Assembly (NCBI GenBank): GCA_036703315.1 | Contig: DATNPH010000067.1 | Location: 1 to 15,097 of the forward strand | Length of the DNA: 15,097 nucleotides | Source of the DNA: DATNPH01 sp036703315 | GTDB lineage: Bacteria > Cyanobacteriota > Cyanobacteriia > Cyanobacteriales > Coleofasciculaceae | Direction of reading: 5' to 3' | Shown here: positions 1 through 7,380 of the stretch, one piece after another | Numbering within the stretch: the first letter of the stretch is position 1 | How the letters are laid out: each line of letters opens with the position of its first letter | Position numbers and translations under genes: made by a program | The notes under the pieces: generated by a model | Database searches by the model: none | Told to the model about the DNA's origin: nothing | Seen by the model: only the letters and a program-made list of their open reading frames with translations

Positions 1-741
1 TGGTTACGTCGTCGGCTACGAGATCATGATATTGGACCAGATTTTTTGCCAACGCTGGTGAAACGTTCAAACGACTTACTAGGTTACTTTTTGACGAGAG
101 TAGTGGATCAAGCTCGAAAACCCATCAATAAGCAGGTAAGCTTGTTCCTCGGTGATGTATTTACTTATCTGGACAAGAGAGGAACGCCCAACGAACCTGG
201 GGAGATTACTAAGCAGCTTCTTGATAAGTTGAAAAAGGCACACGATAACAAGAATGAGAAGGGAGGTGAACCGATAGTTGTTCTCAGCCATAGTATGGGG
301 GGTCAACTTGTCTATGATGCTGTTAGCTACTATCTGCCTGAAATGTCTAAAATGCCTGAATATGAGAGTGAGGGCTACAGTGATATACGCATTGATTTTT
401 GGTGTGCGGCAGCATCACAAGTTGGTTTATTTAGGGAGATGAACCTTTTCCATACTGATATTGAGAGTGCCTCTCAATCAAGCAAAAAGATTTCTTTTCC
501 CGACAAACACTTGAAGATCTGGTGGAATCTCTGGGATGACAATGACTATCTCAGTTTCACTGCAGAGCCATTCTTTGAGGATGTTCTTGATGATTTATAT
601 GACAGTGGTCAGTCGTTTGCTAAGGCTCACATAAGCCACTTTGACCAAACAGATTTTTATAAAGAATTTTCTTTGATGCTCAAAGAAGCAAAAGATGCAG
701 AATGGCATCGAGACGAGTTTCTGAAGCGTGTTAGAGGTTAG
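1..741 (+). CDS. Alpha/beta-hydrolase (lipase-like), 5'-truncated by window edge
   Basis: The frame is open from base 1, so the true start lies outside the window; the TTG at 46 is only the first possible start inside it. The visible part has the alpha/beta-hydrolase nucleophile elbow after a hydrophobic strand (IVVLSHSMGGQ, bases about 274-306), with the serine of S-H-S-M-G as likely nucleophile. Further on, W-N-L-W-D-D-N-D (about 520-545) is a plausible site for the catalytic Asp, and A-H-I-S-H (about 625-640) for the His. This spacing (Ser, a W-N-x-x-D segment, a late His) is seen in PGAP1-like or lipase-like hydrolases. I see no signal peptide or membrane segment in the visible part. The substrate is unknown. 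It is the only accepted plus-strand gene and converges on the minus-strand genes. The fold is fairly sure; the function is not. Confidence 0.7.
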   Translation, partial: WLRRRLRDHDIGPDFLPTLVKRSNDLLGYFLTRVVDQARKPINKQVSLFLGDVFTYLDKRGTPNEPGEITKQLLDKLKKAHDNKNEKGGEPIVVLSHSMGGQLVYDAVSYYLPEMSKMPEYESEGYSDIRIDFWCAAASQVGLFREMNLFHTDIESASQSSKKISFPDKHLKIWWNLWDDNDYLSFTAEPFFEDVLDDLYDSGQSFAKAHISHFDQTDFYKEFSLMLKEAKDAEWHRDEFLKRVRG

Positions 742-771
742 AGGGATTTGGGAAAACAAAAAGAATGACAT

Positions 772-950
772 TTAAATCATTTCGGATTTGCTTTCTCGGT
801 TCAGGGAAGATAGCTTCATCCGCCGACTCTCACGAGAAATTGGGACTAAGGCTAGAGCTTTACTTTCAGGCTTGCTGTCTTTCAAGCTTTCAACCACTTT
901 AGACAGTTGTGCGATCGCAACACCTTAAATCCACTAGGCAGGTCAAGGTG
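772..950 (-). pseudogene. Decayed 3' end of an NRPS gene (PCP end plus C-terminal tail)
   Basis: Bases 791-919 match 10151-10279, the 3' end of the intact NRPS, at a constant offset of 9360 bp with about 110 of 129 identical by hand count. Read on the minus strand, the frame gives A-I-A-Q-L-S-K-V-V-E-S-L-K-D-S-K, then L-V-P-I-S-R-E-S-R-R, S-S-L-N-R-E-S-K, and ends in TAA at 772-774, a few residues beyond where the intact NRPS stops. Upstream of 919 the homology decays: the residues matching the end of the PCP (L-P-x-S-x-F) are still visible to about 945, but with small deletions and an in-frame stop. No start or module remains, so it is a relic. It shows that a second NRPS tail once stood here. 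Confidence 0.8.
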
Positions 951-1006
951 AGGGTGATCGCAAATCCTAATCTTTTCTCAGAGCTTCCCTAGCTAGGTTA
1001 AGTGCT

Positions 1007-2083
1007 TCAAGCTCTCAATGCCTCAAGTAGCAGCGCGGCATTTTGGACAATTCCCTCAGAAGGGTGTTCAAGTGCACGCTCCAAAACCTCTGGAGAAAGC
1101 TCACTCTCTTTAACACGCTCCCATCGAGGCTTGAAGCGCACTTGGGGAATTTTTCCCAAGAGACTAGGTCCCTTGTACTCTTTAAGGAACTTTTCGATTT
1201 GGTCTAAAGCCCATGCAAAACCTGGAGAGTTATTTTCTCCGTCTCGTAATGCGGCTTCAATGGCGTCTAAGTCATAGGAAGGAATACGCTTGATATCCTC
1301 TAGAATCCATGCCGCCTCTGTCGCTAGTATCTGAGGATCAATCTCCAGTACCGCGATGATACCCTTGAACACAGTTTCTACAGCTTCCGGATCGTAGCGC
1401 TCGCTCATAATATCCCAGTCTGACTCAGAAAGGTCTCCCCAGTCCATTCCTCGTATAAGAACTCCTAGATTAACTAGCTCTTTTGGAGGTCGCTCCTGCG
1501 AAAATGGGGGGCTATTGGTAGCTCGAAGAACTGCCTCTAGAATTGCCTGATAGGCATCTCTTATCCGTTTCTTCTCCCTCAATCCTGTTAGTAACTTTTC
1601 TATCAATTGATTGAAGTTTTCGATATTTCCTGTCAAATCATTGATGATTCGCCTAGCGATATTACCCGTTTGAGCTACCGCTTGCAAATGTTCTAGGACA
1701 TCCTTACTATTAGCGATAGTACCCGTTTGAGCTACCGCTTGCAGATGTTTTAGGACATCCTTACTTACAGGCAAATTTGGGTTCACCACACCCACCAGCG
1801 ACCTTAAAGAATCAGCCGCAGTCAGTGTTAACTCATCATCCCTTACCTGAATCATTTGCCGAAGCAGAGGAACTGCCTGAATTGCTTCTCCCCAATCGAG
1901 AATTTCTGCACAGCGCACCTGCCATTCCTTAGAGCGATTTTGCCAAGAAGACTTAAGAGCATTCCAATCCTCTGTTGTCAGTTGTTTAACCAGCTCACGG
2001 GCATATAAGCTCGCGTCATCAGCCCAATAGTCGTCTGAGAAATCTTGGCTCAAATACGCATCTAGCTCTTGAAAAGTCGTCAT
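1007..2083 (-). CDS. HEAT-like helical protein, putative immunity partner of the EndoU toxin
   Basis: A 358-residue soluble, mostly helical protein. Residues about 30-95 have HEAT-like character (W-Q-V-R-C-A-E-I-L, then A-V-P-L-L-R-Q-M-I, then A-A-D-S-L-R-S-L), and the last 50 residues resemble another such repeat. Residues about 106-143 are two nearly identical 19-residue units (S-K-D-V-L-x-H-L-Q-A-V-A-Q-T-G), encoded by a 57-bp tandem duplication. The ATG at 2083 follows the toxin-like gene by 12 bp, with a GAGG ribosome-binding site overlapping that gene's stop codon, so the two are probably co-transcribed. I do not recognise a named family. The immunity role is inferred only from position (toxin first, partner directly after) and from the frequency of HEAT-like proteins as immunity proteins. 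It could equally be an unrelated scaffold protein. Confidence 0.7.
   Translation of the reverse strand: MTTFQELDAYLSQDFSDDYWADDASLYARELVKQLTTEDWNALKSSWQNRSKEWQVRCAEILDWGEAIQAVPLLRQMIQVRDDELTLTAADSLRSLVGVVNPNLPVSKDVLKHLQAVAQTGTIANSKDVLEHLQAVAQTGNIARRIINDLTGNIENFNQLIEKLLTGLREKKRIRDAYQAILEAVLRATNSPPFSQERPPKELVNLGVLIRGMDWGDLSESDWDIMSERYDPEAVETVFKGIIAVLEIDPQILATEAAWILEDIKRIPSYDLDAIEAALRDGENNSPGFAWALDQIEKFLKEYKGPSLLGKIPQVRFKPRWERVKESELSPEVLERALEHPSEGIVQNAALLLEALRA
1654..1767 (-). repeat. 57-bp tandem duplication inside the HEAT-like gene
   Basis: Two direct copies, 1654-1710 and 1711-1767, differ at about 5 of 57 positions. The length is a multiple of three, so the frame is kept and a 19-residue helical unit is doubled. 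The near identity points to a recent duplication. Confidence 0.9.
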
Positions 2084-2095
2084 AGTACAACCGCC

Positions 2096-2518
2096 TCAAA
2101 AATTTGTGGTCGGAGTGCCGCCAGTCGGGTAAGAGGATGTTACATTTCCCGAAGCATCCTTGATTACCTCCCACTCTACGCCATCAACAATCTGCCGATG
2201 CAAGGTCGAACTATCCCCCCGTGAACTTATAGCAACGGGAGGAGTATTAGCTACTTGGTTGGTTAGGTCGATAATCTTGTCATCGCTCCAACTGTCGGGT
2301 GCTAAAGTGGATTTCTTAATTTTGGAGACGCTGCCATCTAGAAATTCTTTGACTAACTTGATAGTGGTCGTGCCATCGACGTTATTGCTAATAACTTCGA
2401 CATCAAAATCGGGACGATTCTTAATTCTAGGTGAGTGTGCCCCTATCAGTTTGTTGGAAAGTCCACCCGGCGAGTTGGGATTGGGAACTCGCTCCCCGTA
2501 GAGAATTTTCTCTCGCAT
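2096..2518 (-). CDS. Orphan EndoU-type nuclease toxin domain (polymorphic toxin C-terminus)
   Basis: A 140-residue protein that looks like only the C-terminal toxin domain of a contact-dependent or RHS-type polymorphic toxin. The layout matches bacterial EndoU RNases: I-L-Y-G-E near the start, G-A-H-S-P-R with His28, K-K-S-T-L-A-P-D-S-W-S-D (residues 68-79), a late T-L-H (His107), V-D-G-V-E-W-E-V-I, and the closing S-S-Y-P-T-G-G (128-134). EndoU enzymes use two His and one Lys; His28, His107 and Lys68/69 are candidates, but the His usually preceding I-L-x-G is Lys4 here, so activity is uncertain. A stop codon lies directly before the ATG, so no delivery or RHS domain is fused. No good ribosome-binding site is seen. 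The next gene, 12 bp on, is the candidate immunity gene. Either a free cassette or a stranded toxin tail. Confidence 0.7.
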   Translation of the reverse strand: MREKILYGERVPNPNSPGGLSNKLIGAHSPRIKNRPDFDVEVISNNVDGTTTIKLVKEFLDGSVSKIKKSTLAPDSWSDDKIIDLTNQVANTPPVAISSRGDSSTLHRQIVDGVEWEVIKDASGNVTSSYPTGGTPTTNF

Positions 2519-2547
2519 TTAACAAACTGTACTCTACCCTGAAAAAA

Positions 2548-3282
2548 TTAAGCACTGCTCGCTGTAATCCGTTGTTCTCGACAGGTGCGCTCATAAGTTG
2601 CCGCTAAGTCAACTGGCAAGCAAATCTCGCCGCGCAACCACAGAGGTAGAGTTGGTAGAATATTGCCGATCGCTAGTTCTTCCTGCCAGATATCCAAGCT
2701 TGGCTGTCCATTGCGCTCGATCGCTCGATAGGCTACTGCATAAAGATTCAGCTTGTTTGAAGCGGCTTTACCCTCAGTGAGACGCGCTAATAATTCACCA
2801 TGCAAATTTGCCTGCCTGGTGGTAACAACATCAATCACAATTAAACCAATTCCCTGCCGCAAATAGGTTTCGCATTTGGAAACAAACGCTGCACGATGAG
2901 TAGCGCGATCTTTGTTGGCAGGGCTGACTAATTCGATCGCGCCTTTCAAAATTGGGCCTGTTTCGGAATCAAAGATGCCTACTTCTACACTCTCAGTGGT
3001 TGGTAGGAATGGCACAGTTTGCGTTGCTTCTGGAGGTATCCATCGACTCTGAGACTCTGTCGGTAGCTGAATTAATCCCGTTTTGTTGGCAAATCCCTGC
3101 TGAGATTCCTCAAATGCGGCGACATCAATTTCAATACCAAACTGCACGTTGGGTTCGGCAAAGTAACCCTCTGGCAATTTAGCGTTCAAGTCAGATGCAA
3201 TGTAAGTTGCCCAAGCATTATGAAACGCATGCCAATGACGACGTGCACTCAAGGGTGGATGAAAATGATCTTGTAGCATCAT
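2548..3282 (-). CDS. Conserved hypothetical protein, DUF4058-like
   Basis: A 244-residue protein of a type common in cyanobacteria and planctomycetes. It begins with H-F-x-P-P-L-S-x-R-R-H-W and F-H-N-A-W (residues 6-24), has E-G-Y-F-A-E-P-x-V-Q-F-G-I-E-I-D-V (38-54), and a core A-I-E-L-V-S-P-A-N-K-D-R (115-126) followed by a hydrophobic strand ending V-I-D-V-V-T-x-R-x-A-N-L-H (149-161). The core resembles DUF4058 proteins and has an E-x-x-S-P-x-N-K arrangement reminiscent of PD-(D/E)xK nuclease folds, although nuclease activity is not shown by the sequence. Two ATG codons stand in tandem at 3282 and 3279; neither has a clear ribosome-binding site. It ends 29 bp before the toxin-like gene on the same strand and may share its transcript. 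Function unknown. Confidence 0.75.
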   Translation of the reverse strand: MMLQDHFHPPLSARRHWHAFHNAWATYIASDLNAKLPEGYFAEPNVQFGIEIDVAAFEESQQGFANKTGLIQLPTESQSRWIPPEATQTVPFLPTTESVEVGIFDSETGPILKGAIELVSPANKDRATHRAAFVSKCETYLRQGIGLIVIDVVTTRQANLHGELLARLTEGKAASNKLNLYAVAYRAIERNGQPSLDIWQEELAIGNILPTLPLWLRGEICLPVDLAATYERTCREQRITASSA

Positions 3283-3390
3283 CGGTAGGCAACTAAGATA
3301 CCTACTTCAATATATAGAGAGTTCCGCGATCGCTACACTCACAAGCCTCCTATTAGACCTTACTGTTTTTTGTTCTAGAAATCTCTCAAC

Positions 3391-4179
3391 TCATCTGTTC
3401 ATCTGTATGGGTGTACCGATCGCTGGGCGACCAAAGGATTCCCACGCATTACCACCACGCAGGAAAGCTTCCATCCAGCGCGTTTGTTCGCCTTGTGCAT
3501 TAGTCCAACCACTGCTACCAGGTGCAAACGCTAATTGTCCGGATTCGACGGCAAAACTGCCATCACTTGCGATCGCTTCCTGTTCCTTCTCACCAATCTG
3601 CAAACGGACAGGATGACCGTGGTCTTCCTTGCTCGCATCATATTTAATCGTGGTTTTCAAGTTGCCGTAGCCGTCAATATAAGCAATACAGTTGGGTGGT
3701 ACGTCAGGTATATCAGCAGGAGGAATCTCCTCATCTAGAGCATCGGGTTGACCTAGTGCGATCGCTCCTGCTGCTTCCGGAAACAGGTCGCGAGAACGAA
3801 ACTGTGAACCCTCAGCCGCTACAGCCGCCCAGCGCAACTCAACTGCCAGATCGCGCACGAAGGAGAAGGCATAACCCGCATTGACCCCAATAACACGCAC
3901 ACCCGTCGCCAGACGTGCGAAAGCCAAACGCTCACCCGCATTCCCAGCACGCGCCTGTTCATCATCTTCTCGCGGCGCGACGTTATGGTAAATGATTGTT
4001 CCGGCGGGGGCTTCATTCAAGCCCAACTGCGCAATACAAAATCCTGCCGCCAGTGTGGCAAAAGCTGGCACGGGTGTAAGTATTGGCTCAGCATCCGGTA
4101 GATGGAGCCTGATGCGCTGCACTACTTCCGCGAAGGCGAGGTCGCCAAAACCGTAATCGGCAATGATGTGAACTAGCAT
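3391..4179 (-). CDS. SAM hydroxide adenosyltransferase-like protein (DUF62/SAM hydrolase family)
   Basis: A 262-residue protein resembling the family that hydrolyses S-adenosylmethionine to adenosine and methionine (DUF62, related to chlorinase and fluorinase). Visible family features are the N-terminal D-Y-G-F-G-D (8-13), H-N-V-A-P-R (65-70), V-N-A-G (99-102), F-V-R-D (107-110), the S-Q-F-R-S-R-D-L-F-P block (125-134) at the place of the family's S-x-T-F-H-G-R-D motif, and Y-I-D-G-Y-G-N-L-K-T-T-I (167-178) at the place of the D-x-F-G-N-L-x-T-N motif. The first motifs deviate from the best-studied members, so it is a divergent branch and substrate choice is open. The ATG has a strong ribosome-binding site (GAGAGGAG, 4183-4190) in the 13-bp gap after the ligase gene, so translation in one operon with its neighbours is likely. 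Confidence 0.75.
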   Translation of the reverse strand: MLVHIIADYGFGDLAFAEVVQRIRLHLPDAEPILTPVPAFATLAAGFCIAQLGLNEAPAGTIIYHNVAPREDDEQARAGNAGERLAFARLATGVRVIGVNAGYAFSFVRDLAVELRWAAVAAEGSQFRSRDLFPEAAGAIALGQPDALDEEIPPADIPDVPPNCIAYIDGYGNLKTTIKYDASKEDHGHPVRLQIGEKEQEAIASDGSFAVESGQLAFAPGSSGWTNAQGEQTRWMEAFLRGGNAWESFGRPAIGTPIQMNR

Positions 4180-4182
4180 AAA

Positions 4183-4190
4183 CTCCTCTC
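4183..4190 (-). promoter_or_regulatory. Strong ribosome-binding site of the SAM hydrolase-like gene
   Basis: The minus strand reads GAGAGGAG followed by TTT and the ATG at 4179-4177. It fills most of the gap after the TAG of the carboxylate-amine ligase gene, which fixes the start and points to coupled expression. Confidence 0.7.
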
Positions 4191-4192
4191 CC

Positions 4193-5314
4193 CTATACTG
4201 ACGCTATCCCTTGTGCTGTTTCTCGGACGATTAGATCAACGACATCTTCCAAACGCCCCGTTTGTTTGTAAGCTTCACGCTGCCGTGTTGCGCCCGTCCC
4301 GCGCTGCATCGTTTCACGCACAAGAGACGAGACTTCATCCCATTCTCCATACTCCTCCAGCGCTGGACGCACGAAGGTGAGAAAGCTCTCAATCAGCTCA
4401 CGCGCTGGGACGGCTTTCATAGTGCTAACGTCGATTAAATCCTCATCTAATCCATAGCGTGCAGCACGCCAGTGAGCAGCGCGTATCAGTTCATGGCGCA
4501 CGGTGGGAAAGGGTTTATCATGCATCGCTTGTTCGTAACAAGTCCGCGCCAAAGCACGCACAAGTCCCGCCACCATCACCGCTTCGTCTACCGTCTGGCA
4601 GACATCTGTGACGCGAAACTCTATTGTGGGGAAGCGCTCTGATAAACGCACATCCCAGTAAATCTTCGTCGCCTCTTCTACACTTTTCGTCTCCACCAGA
4701 GCTTGTACAAGCGATTCGTACTCAGCTAGTGACTCGAATATCAGTGGCGGACCGGATATAGGCCATCGGCTCCAAATCTCGGTACGATAACTTGCATAGC
4801 CTGTATCCGTACCTAACCAGAAGGGCGAGGACGCCGACAGTGCCAGCAGGGGTGCCAGCCACACACGGGAACGGTTCATCACGCGGATAGCTAACTCGCG
4901 ATCGCTAATTCCGACATGGACGTGACAACCAAAGATGACTAGCTCTCGTGTGAGTTGTTGATAATCTCGCATTAGCCCTTGATAACGTTCTTTGGGCGTG
5001 AGCTGCTGTTCATCCCAGTGCGAGAACGGGTGCGTCCCAGCCGCAGCAATTTGGTTGCCGTCTTTTTGTGCTGCTGCAATCACTTCACCCCGCAAACGGA
5101 CAAGCTCAGAGCGCACGTCTGCTAGTGTTCGACAGATGGGCGTACCAATTTCTATCTGCGATCGCTGAGCTTCCGCCTGCACCTCTTCACCAAGCGCTTT
5201 CTGAGCCTCCGGGAGAACCTGTTCCACACGCGATCGCAACTCTCGTGTCACAGGGTTGATTATTTGATATTCCTCTTCAACACCAATAGTGAATTCTTCA
5301 GTCTGGGATGACAT
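4193..5314 (-). CDS. Carboxylate-amine ligase, YbdK/GCS2 family
   Basis: At 373 residues it has the usual length of E. coli YbdK-type enzymes, which are ATP-dependent ligases related to glutamate-cysteine ligase (GCS2 superfamily). Family signatures seen: F-T-I-G-V-E-E-E-Y-Q at the N-terminus (8-17), Q-I-E-I-G-T (about 53-58), G-C-H-V-H-V-G-I around residue 128, and P-T-I-E-F-R-V-T-D-V-C around 228-238. These supply the acidic metal-binding and nucleotide-binding residues in the family. YbdK forms gamma-glutamylcysteine only weakly in vitro, so the true substrate here is unknown. The ATG at 5314 has an AAAGGA ribosome-binding site about 10 nt upstream. It lies 40 bp after the sucrose-phosphate synthase-like gene and 13 bp before the SAM hydrolase-like gene, making a three-gene unit. 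Confidence 0.88.
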   Translation of the reverse strand: MSSQTEEFTIGVEEEYQIINPVTRELRSRVEQVLPEAQKALGEEVQAEAQRSQIEIGTPICRTLADVRSELVRLRGEVIAAAQKDGNQIAAAGTHPFSHWDEQQLTPKERYQGLMRDYQQLTRELVIFGCHVHVGISDRELAIRVMNRSRVWLAPLLALSASSPFWLGTDTGYASYRTEIWSRWPISGPPLIFESLAEYESLVQALVETKSVEEATKIYWDVRLSERFPTIEFRVTDVCQTVDEAVMVAGLVRALARTCYEQAMHDKPFPTVRHELIRAAHWRAARYGLDEDLIDVSTMKAVPARELIESFLTFVRPALEEYGEWDEVSSLVRETMQRGTGATRQREAYKQTGRLEDVVDLIVRETAQGIASV

Positions 5315-5354
5315 CCAGGTGTGTCCTTTGTTTGTTTAAGAATCTTATTTGCTT

Positions 5355-6890
5355 TCAAGAGGCAGGTGTGGTTATTCCCTTTTTATGAGAATCAAAGTAG
5401 AGGTGGCTCAATTCCTCTAGGGAAATATCAGTATTGGGTTGTGGATTAAGAAAGTATGGATGAATTGGCAGGAGTTCAGCCCGACGACGTGCCTCCGGTG
5501 AGGAGACAATCTCCTCGATCAGGGTCAGGTAGTTTTCAGCCGTAGTATCCCAGGTGTAGGACGAAAGCACCCGCTCCCTCCCAGCCTGAGCAAAATGCTC
5601 CCACTCTTTTTCATCGCAGATCAACCGCTCTAAGCCCCGTGCAATATCAGCGGGGTCGGCTGGGTCAACGAGTACGCCATATTCTTCATCTTCCCCTCCC
5701 AAACTCTCGCTAGGGCCACCGTTCTGGGTTGCTACCACTGGTAAACCTGCTGCCGCCGCTTCTAAGGGAGCGAGTCCAAAGGGTTCATAGAGTGCGGTCA
5801 GTGCAAACACCGAGCCGCGTTGAGCCATAAACCGATAAGCCGCAGCCAGTGCCTCTTGCCCTGTATCTGACAAGCCAAAAGCACTGATTTTGCCCCACAA
5901 GTCGTTTTCTTGCACTACCTCGCGGATCGGGGCTAAGACCGCTTGTTCGGCTAGGTCATCGTTAGCCTCCTCGCGTAGCGGATCATCCAGTCCACCCGTA
6001 AGCAGCACCAAGTTGACTCGTTCCTGAAGCGTCTGGCTGATTGCAAAAGCTTGCACTAGCCCCAATATGTTTTTCTTGGGAGCTAATCGGCTGGATGCCA
6101 CAATCGAGGGCAAATCTCGACGTGACTCAGTGATATCCCGTGCCAATCGCTCCTGAATCAGCTGGTAGACAGCTTCCTCGTTTTCGGCGCGTGACGAGGC
6201 ACTGAAGATTGAGGAGTCTACTCCCGGTGGAATCACGGCAAAGTAGTTGTCGTTGTCTACGTCCACTGCATCGCGATAGGCGGGATGAGAGTATTGTTCA
6301 AAGCGTTCCTGTTGCGTACTGGTGATATTAACAGCCGAGTGATTCATGCTCAATCGTTCGGCAACAATGCGGTATCTGAACTGGAATTCCTCGTCTATTT
6401 CTGCCAAATTCTCTGGGTTTGCCTCCAGTTTGTCCATCTTTTGGGCACCCAGAGAATGAGCGGTAAAGGTGAAGGGTACGCCAGTCTTATCCTCAATCAG
6501 AACGCCACACAGTCCCCCATCACCGTAGTGAGCAGTCATTGCATCAGGTAAGCCACCCTGCTGTTGATAAAACTTCAGGATATTGGGCACCCAGTCAGTA
6601 ACCAGATAGGGCCACAGCAACTCTTTTGGCAGAAATTCTTTGGGTCCTGCTGGTAACCGAATGATACGGATGTTGTCCACACCTGGATAAGCGTCAAACA
6701 GTTCCGCAAACTCTGGCCAGTCTGGGTCGATGATTTGGCGGGTGAGAATATCAACTTTGTGACCCTTTTGAGCCATTGCTATGGCGACTTCCTTGACGTA
6801 GATCAGCTGACCGCCAAAATCGGGATGTTCCGCTATGTGACTATTGCCTGAATCAAAGTTACCCTGAGGGTTAAGAAAGCCAATATGCAT
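5355..6890 (-). CDS. Sucrose-phosphate synthase-like glycosyltransferase (GT4)
   Basis: A GT-B glycosyltransferase of about 511 residues, closely resembling the glycosyltransferase-only sucrose-phosphate synthase of Halothermothrix orenii. Shared landmarks: the N-terminal loop F-G-G-Q-L-I-Y-V-K-E-V (26-36), H-Y-G-D-G-G-L-x-G-V-L (near 121), F-T-A-H-S-L-G-A-Q-K-M (near 145), V-I-P-P-G-V-D, S-S-R-L-A-P-K-K-N (near 270) and the nucleotide-sugar E-P-F-G-L-A-P-L-E-A motif (near 370). The enzyme would join a nucleotide-glucose to fructose-6-phosphate. The C-terminal phosphatase-like domain of some cyanobacterial SPS proteins is absent. A GTG at 6893 also opens the frame, but I prefer the ATG at 6890, which has TAGGAA 8 nt upstream. 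Sucrose synthase or another GT4 activity cannot be excluded. It is the first gene of the three-gene unit. Confidence 0.85.
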   Translation of the reverse strand: MHIGFLNPQGNFDSGNSHIAEHPDFGGQLIYVKEVAIAMAQKGHKVDILTRQIIDPDWPEFAELFDAYPGVDNIRIIRLPAGPKEFLPKELLWPYLVTDWVPNILKFYQQQGGLPDAMTAHYGDGGLCGVLIEDKTGVPFTFTAHSLGAQKMDKLEANPENLAEIDEEFQFRYRIVAERLSMNHSAVNITSTQQERFEQYSHPAYRDAVDVDNDNYFAVIPPGVDSSIFSASSRAENEEAVYQLIQERLARDITESRRDLPSIVASSRLAPKKNILGLVQAFAISQTLQERVNLVLLTGGLDDPLREEANDDLAEQAVLAPIREVVQENDLWGKISAFGLSDTGQEALAAAYRFMAQRGSVFALTALYEPFGLAPLEAAAAGLPVVATQNGGPSESLGGEDEEYGVLVDPADPADIARGLERLICDEKEWEHFAQAGRERVLSSYTWDTTAENYLTLIEEIVSSPEARRRAELLPIHPYFLNPQPNTDISLEELSHLYFDSHKKGITTPAS

Positions 6891-7180
6891 CACCCAATTC
6901 CTAAGAAAGCTTCATTTGGACTAATAGCTTTTGCCTGAAGACGGCACTATAACGGTAAGAGCGAACACATTCAAACCTCCCACGACCAAAGACCGCAGGC
7001 TGTAAGGCTGTACGCGATCGCCATCAAAAAGTAAGTCAAAGGGGTTTCATTCGTTCCCTTTGGCATACACCCAGCCGGATTCACGCAATTTCCTAATGCT
7101 TAAGTTAATCACTACTACAGTTCGCTCATATATACCGGATGACATAAAGTGCTTACCCTGTTCTATCCTTTAGCAAGAAA

Positions 7181-7237
7181 GGCTCCCGGGCAGGAGGCAC
7201 AAGGCACAAGGGAATTGTGATTCCTGCTGTGGGAGCC
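7181..7237. repeat. Imperfect inverted repeat enclosing two heptamers
   Basis: The arms GGCTCCCGGGCAGGA (7181-7195) and TCCTGCTGTGGGAGCC (7222-7237) pair with a small internal mismatch. The loop contains GGCACAA twice in tandem (7196-7209). The reverse complement CTTGTGCC recurs at 7336-7343. It resembles the repeat-rich intergenic elements of cyanobacteria. No function is evident. Confidence 0.6.
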
Positions 7238-7301
7238 ACGACCGAAGCAAGTAAGGGTTGAAGCCCCACACCAAAATCTTCAATTTGCTGTCTTGCAATC
7301 A

Positions 7302-7322
7302 GTGTAGGTTTGAAGCCTACAC
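7302..7322. repeat. Short palindrome, 7-bp perfect stem
   Basis: GTGTAGG (7302-7308) and CCTACAC (7316-7322) are perfect inverted copies around TTTGAAG. A related smaller structure, GGG-TTGAAG-CCC, lies at about 7255-7266, so two hairpins with the same TTGAAG loop stand 50 bp apart, a sign of a dispersed repeat family. There is no T-run after it on the minus strand, so it is not a clear terminator for the receiver gene. Confidence 0.6.
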
Positions 7323-7380
7323 GGCAAGAGCAGTCCTTGTGCCCTCTGCCCTGTGCATAAGAGCCTTCTTCACGTTTTGT

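Larger units (their letters stand above)
6894..7380. other. Intergenic region with repeats, no gene seen
   Basis: A 487-bp gap between the sucrose-phosphate synthase-like gene and the receiver gene. It must hold the promoter of the three-gene unit. The minus strand just upstream of that unit contains TATAGT near 6948, a possible -10 box, without a convincing -35. One HIP1 site is at 7014-7021. From 7181 on the DNA is made of short inverted and tandem repeats, listed separately. I see no convincing coding sequence or RNA gene here. Confidence 0.6.

Noticed and set aside
1654..1767. CRISPR-like repeats
   Set aside because: Only two directly adjacent 57-bp units without spacers, inside a coding frame. 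It is a tandem duplication.
2160..2501. Plus-strand open frame opposite the EndoU-like gene
   Set aside because: Its translation has no recognisable feature and it mirrors the codon pattern of the minus-strand gene.
7302..7322. Rho-independent terminator after the receiver gene
   Set aside because: The hairpin is perfect but not followed by a T-run on the minus strand, lies about 60 bp after the stop, and looks like a member of a repeat family.
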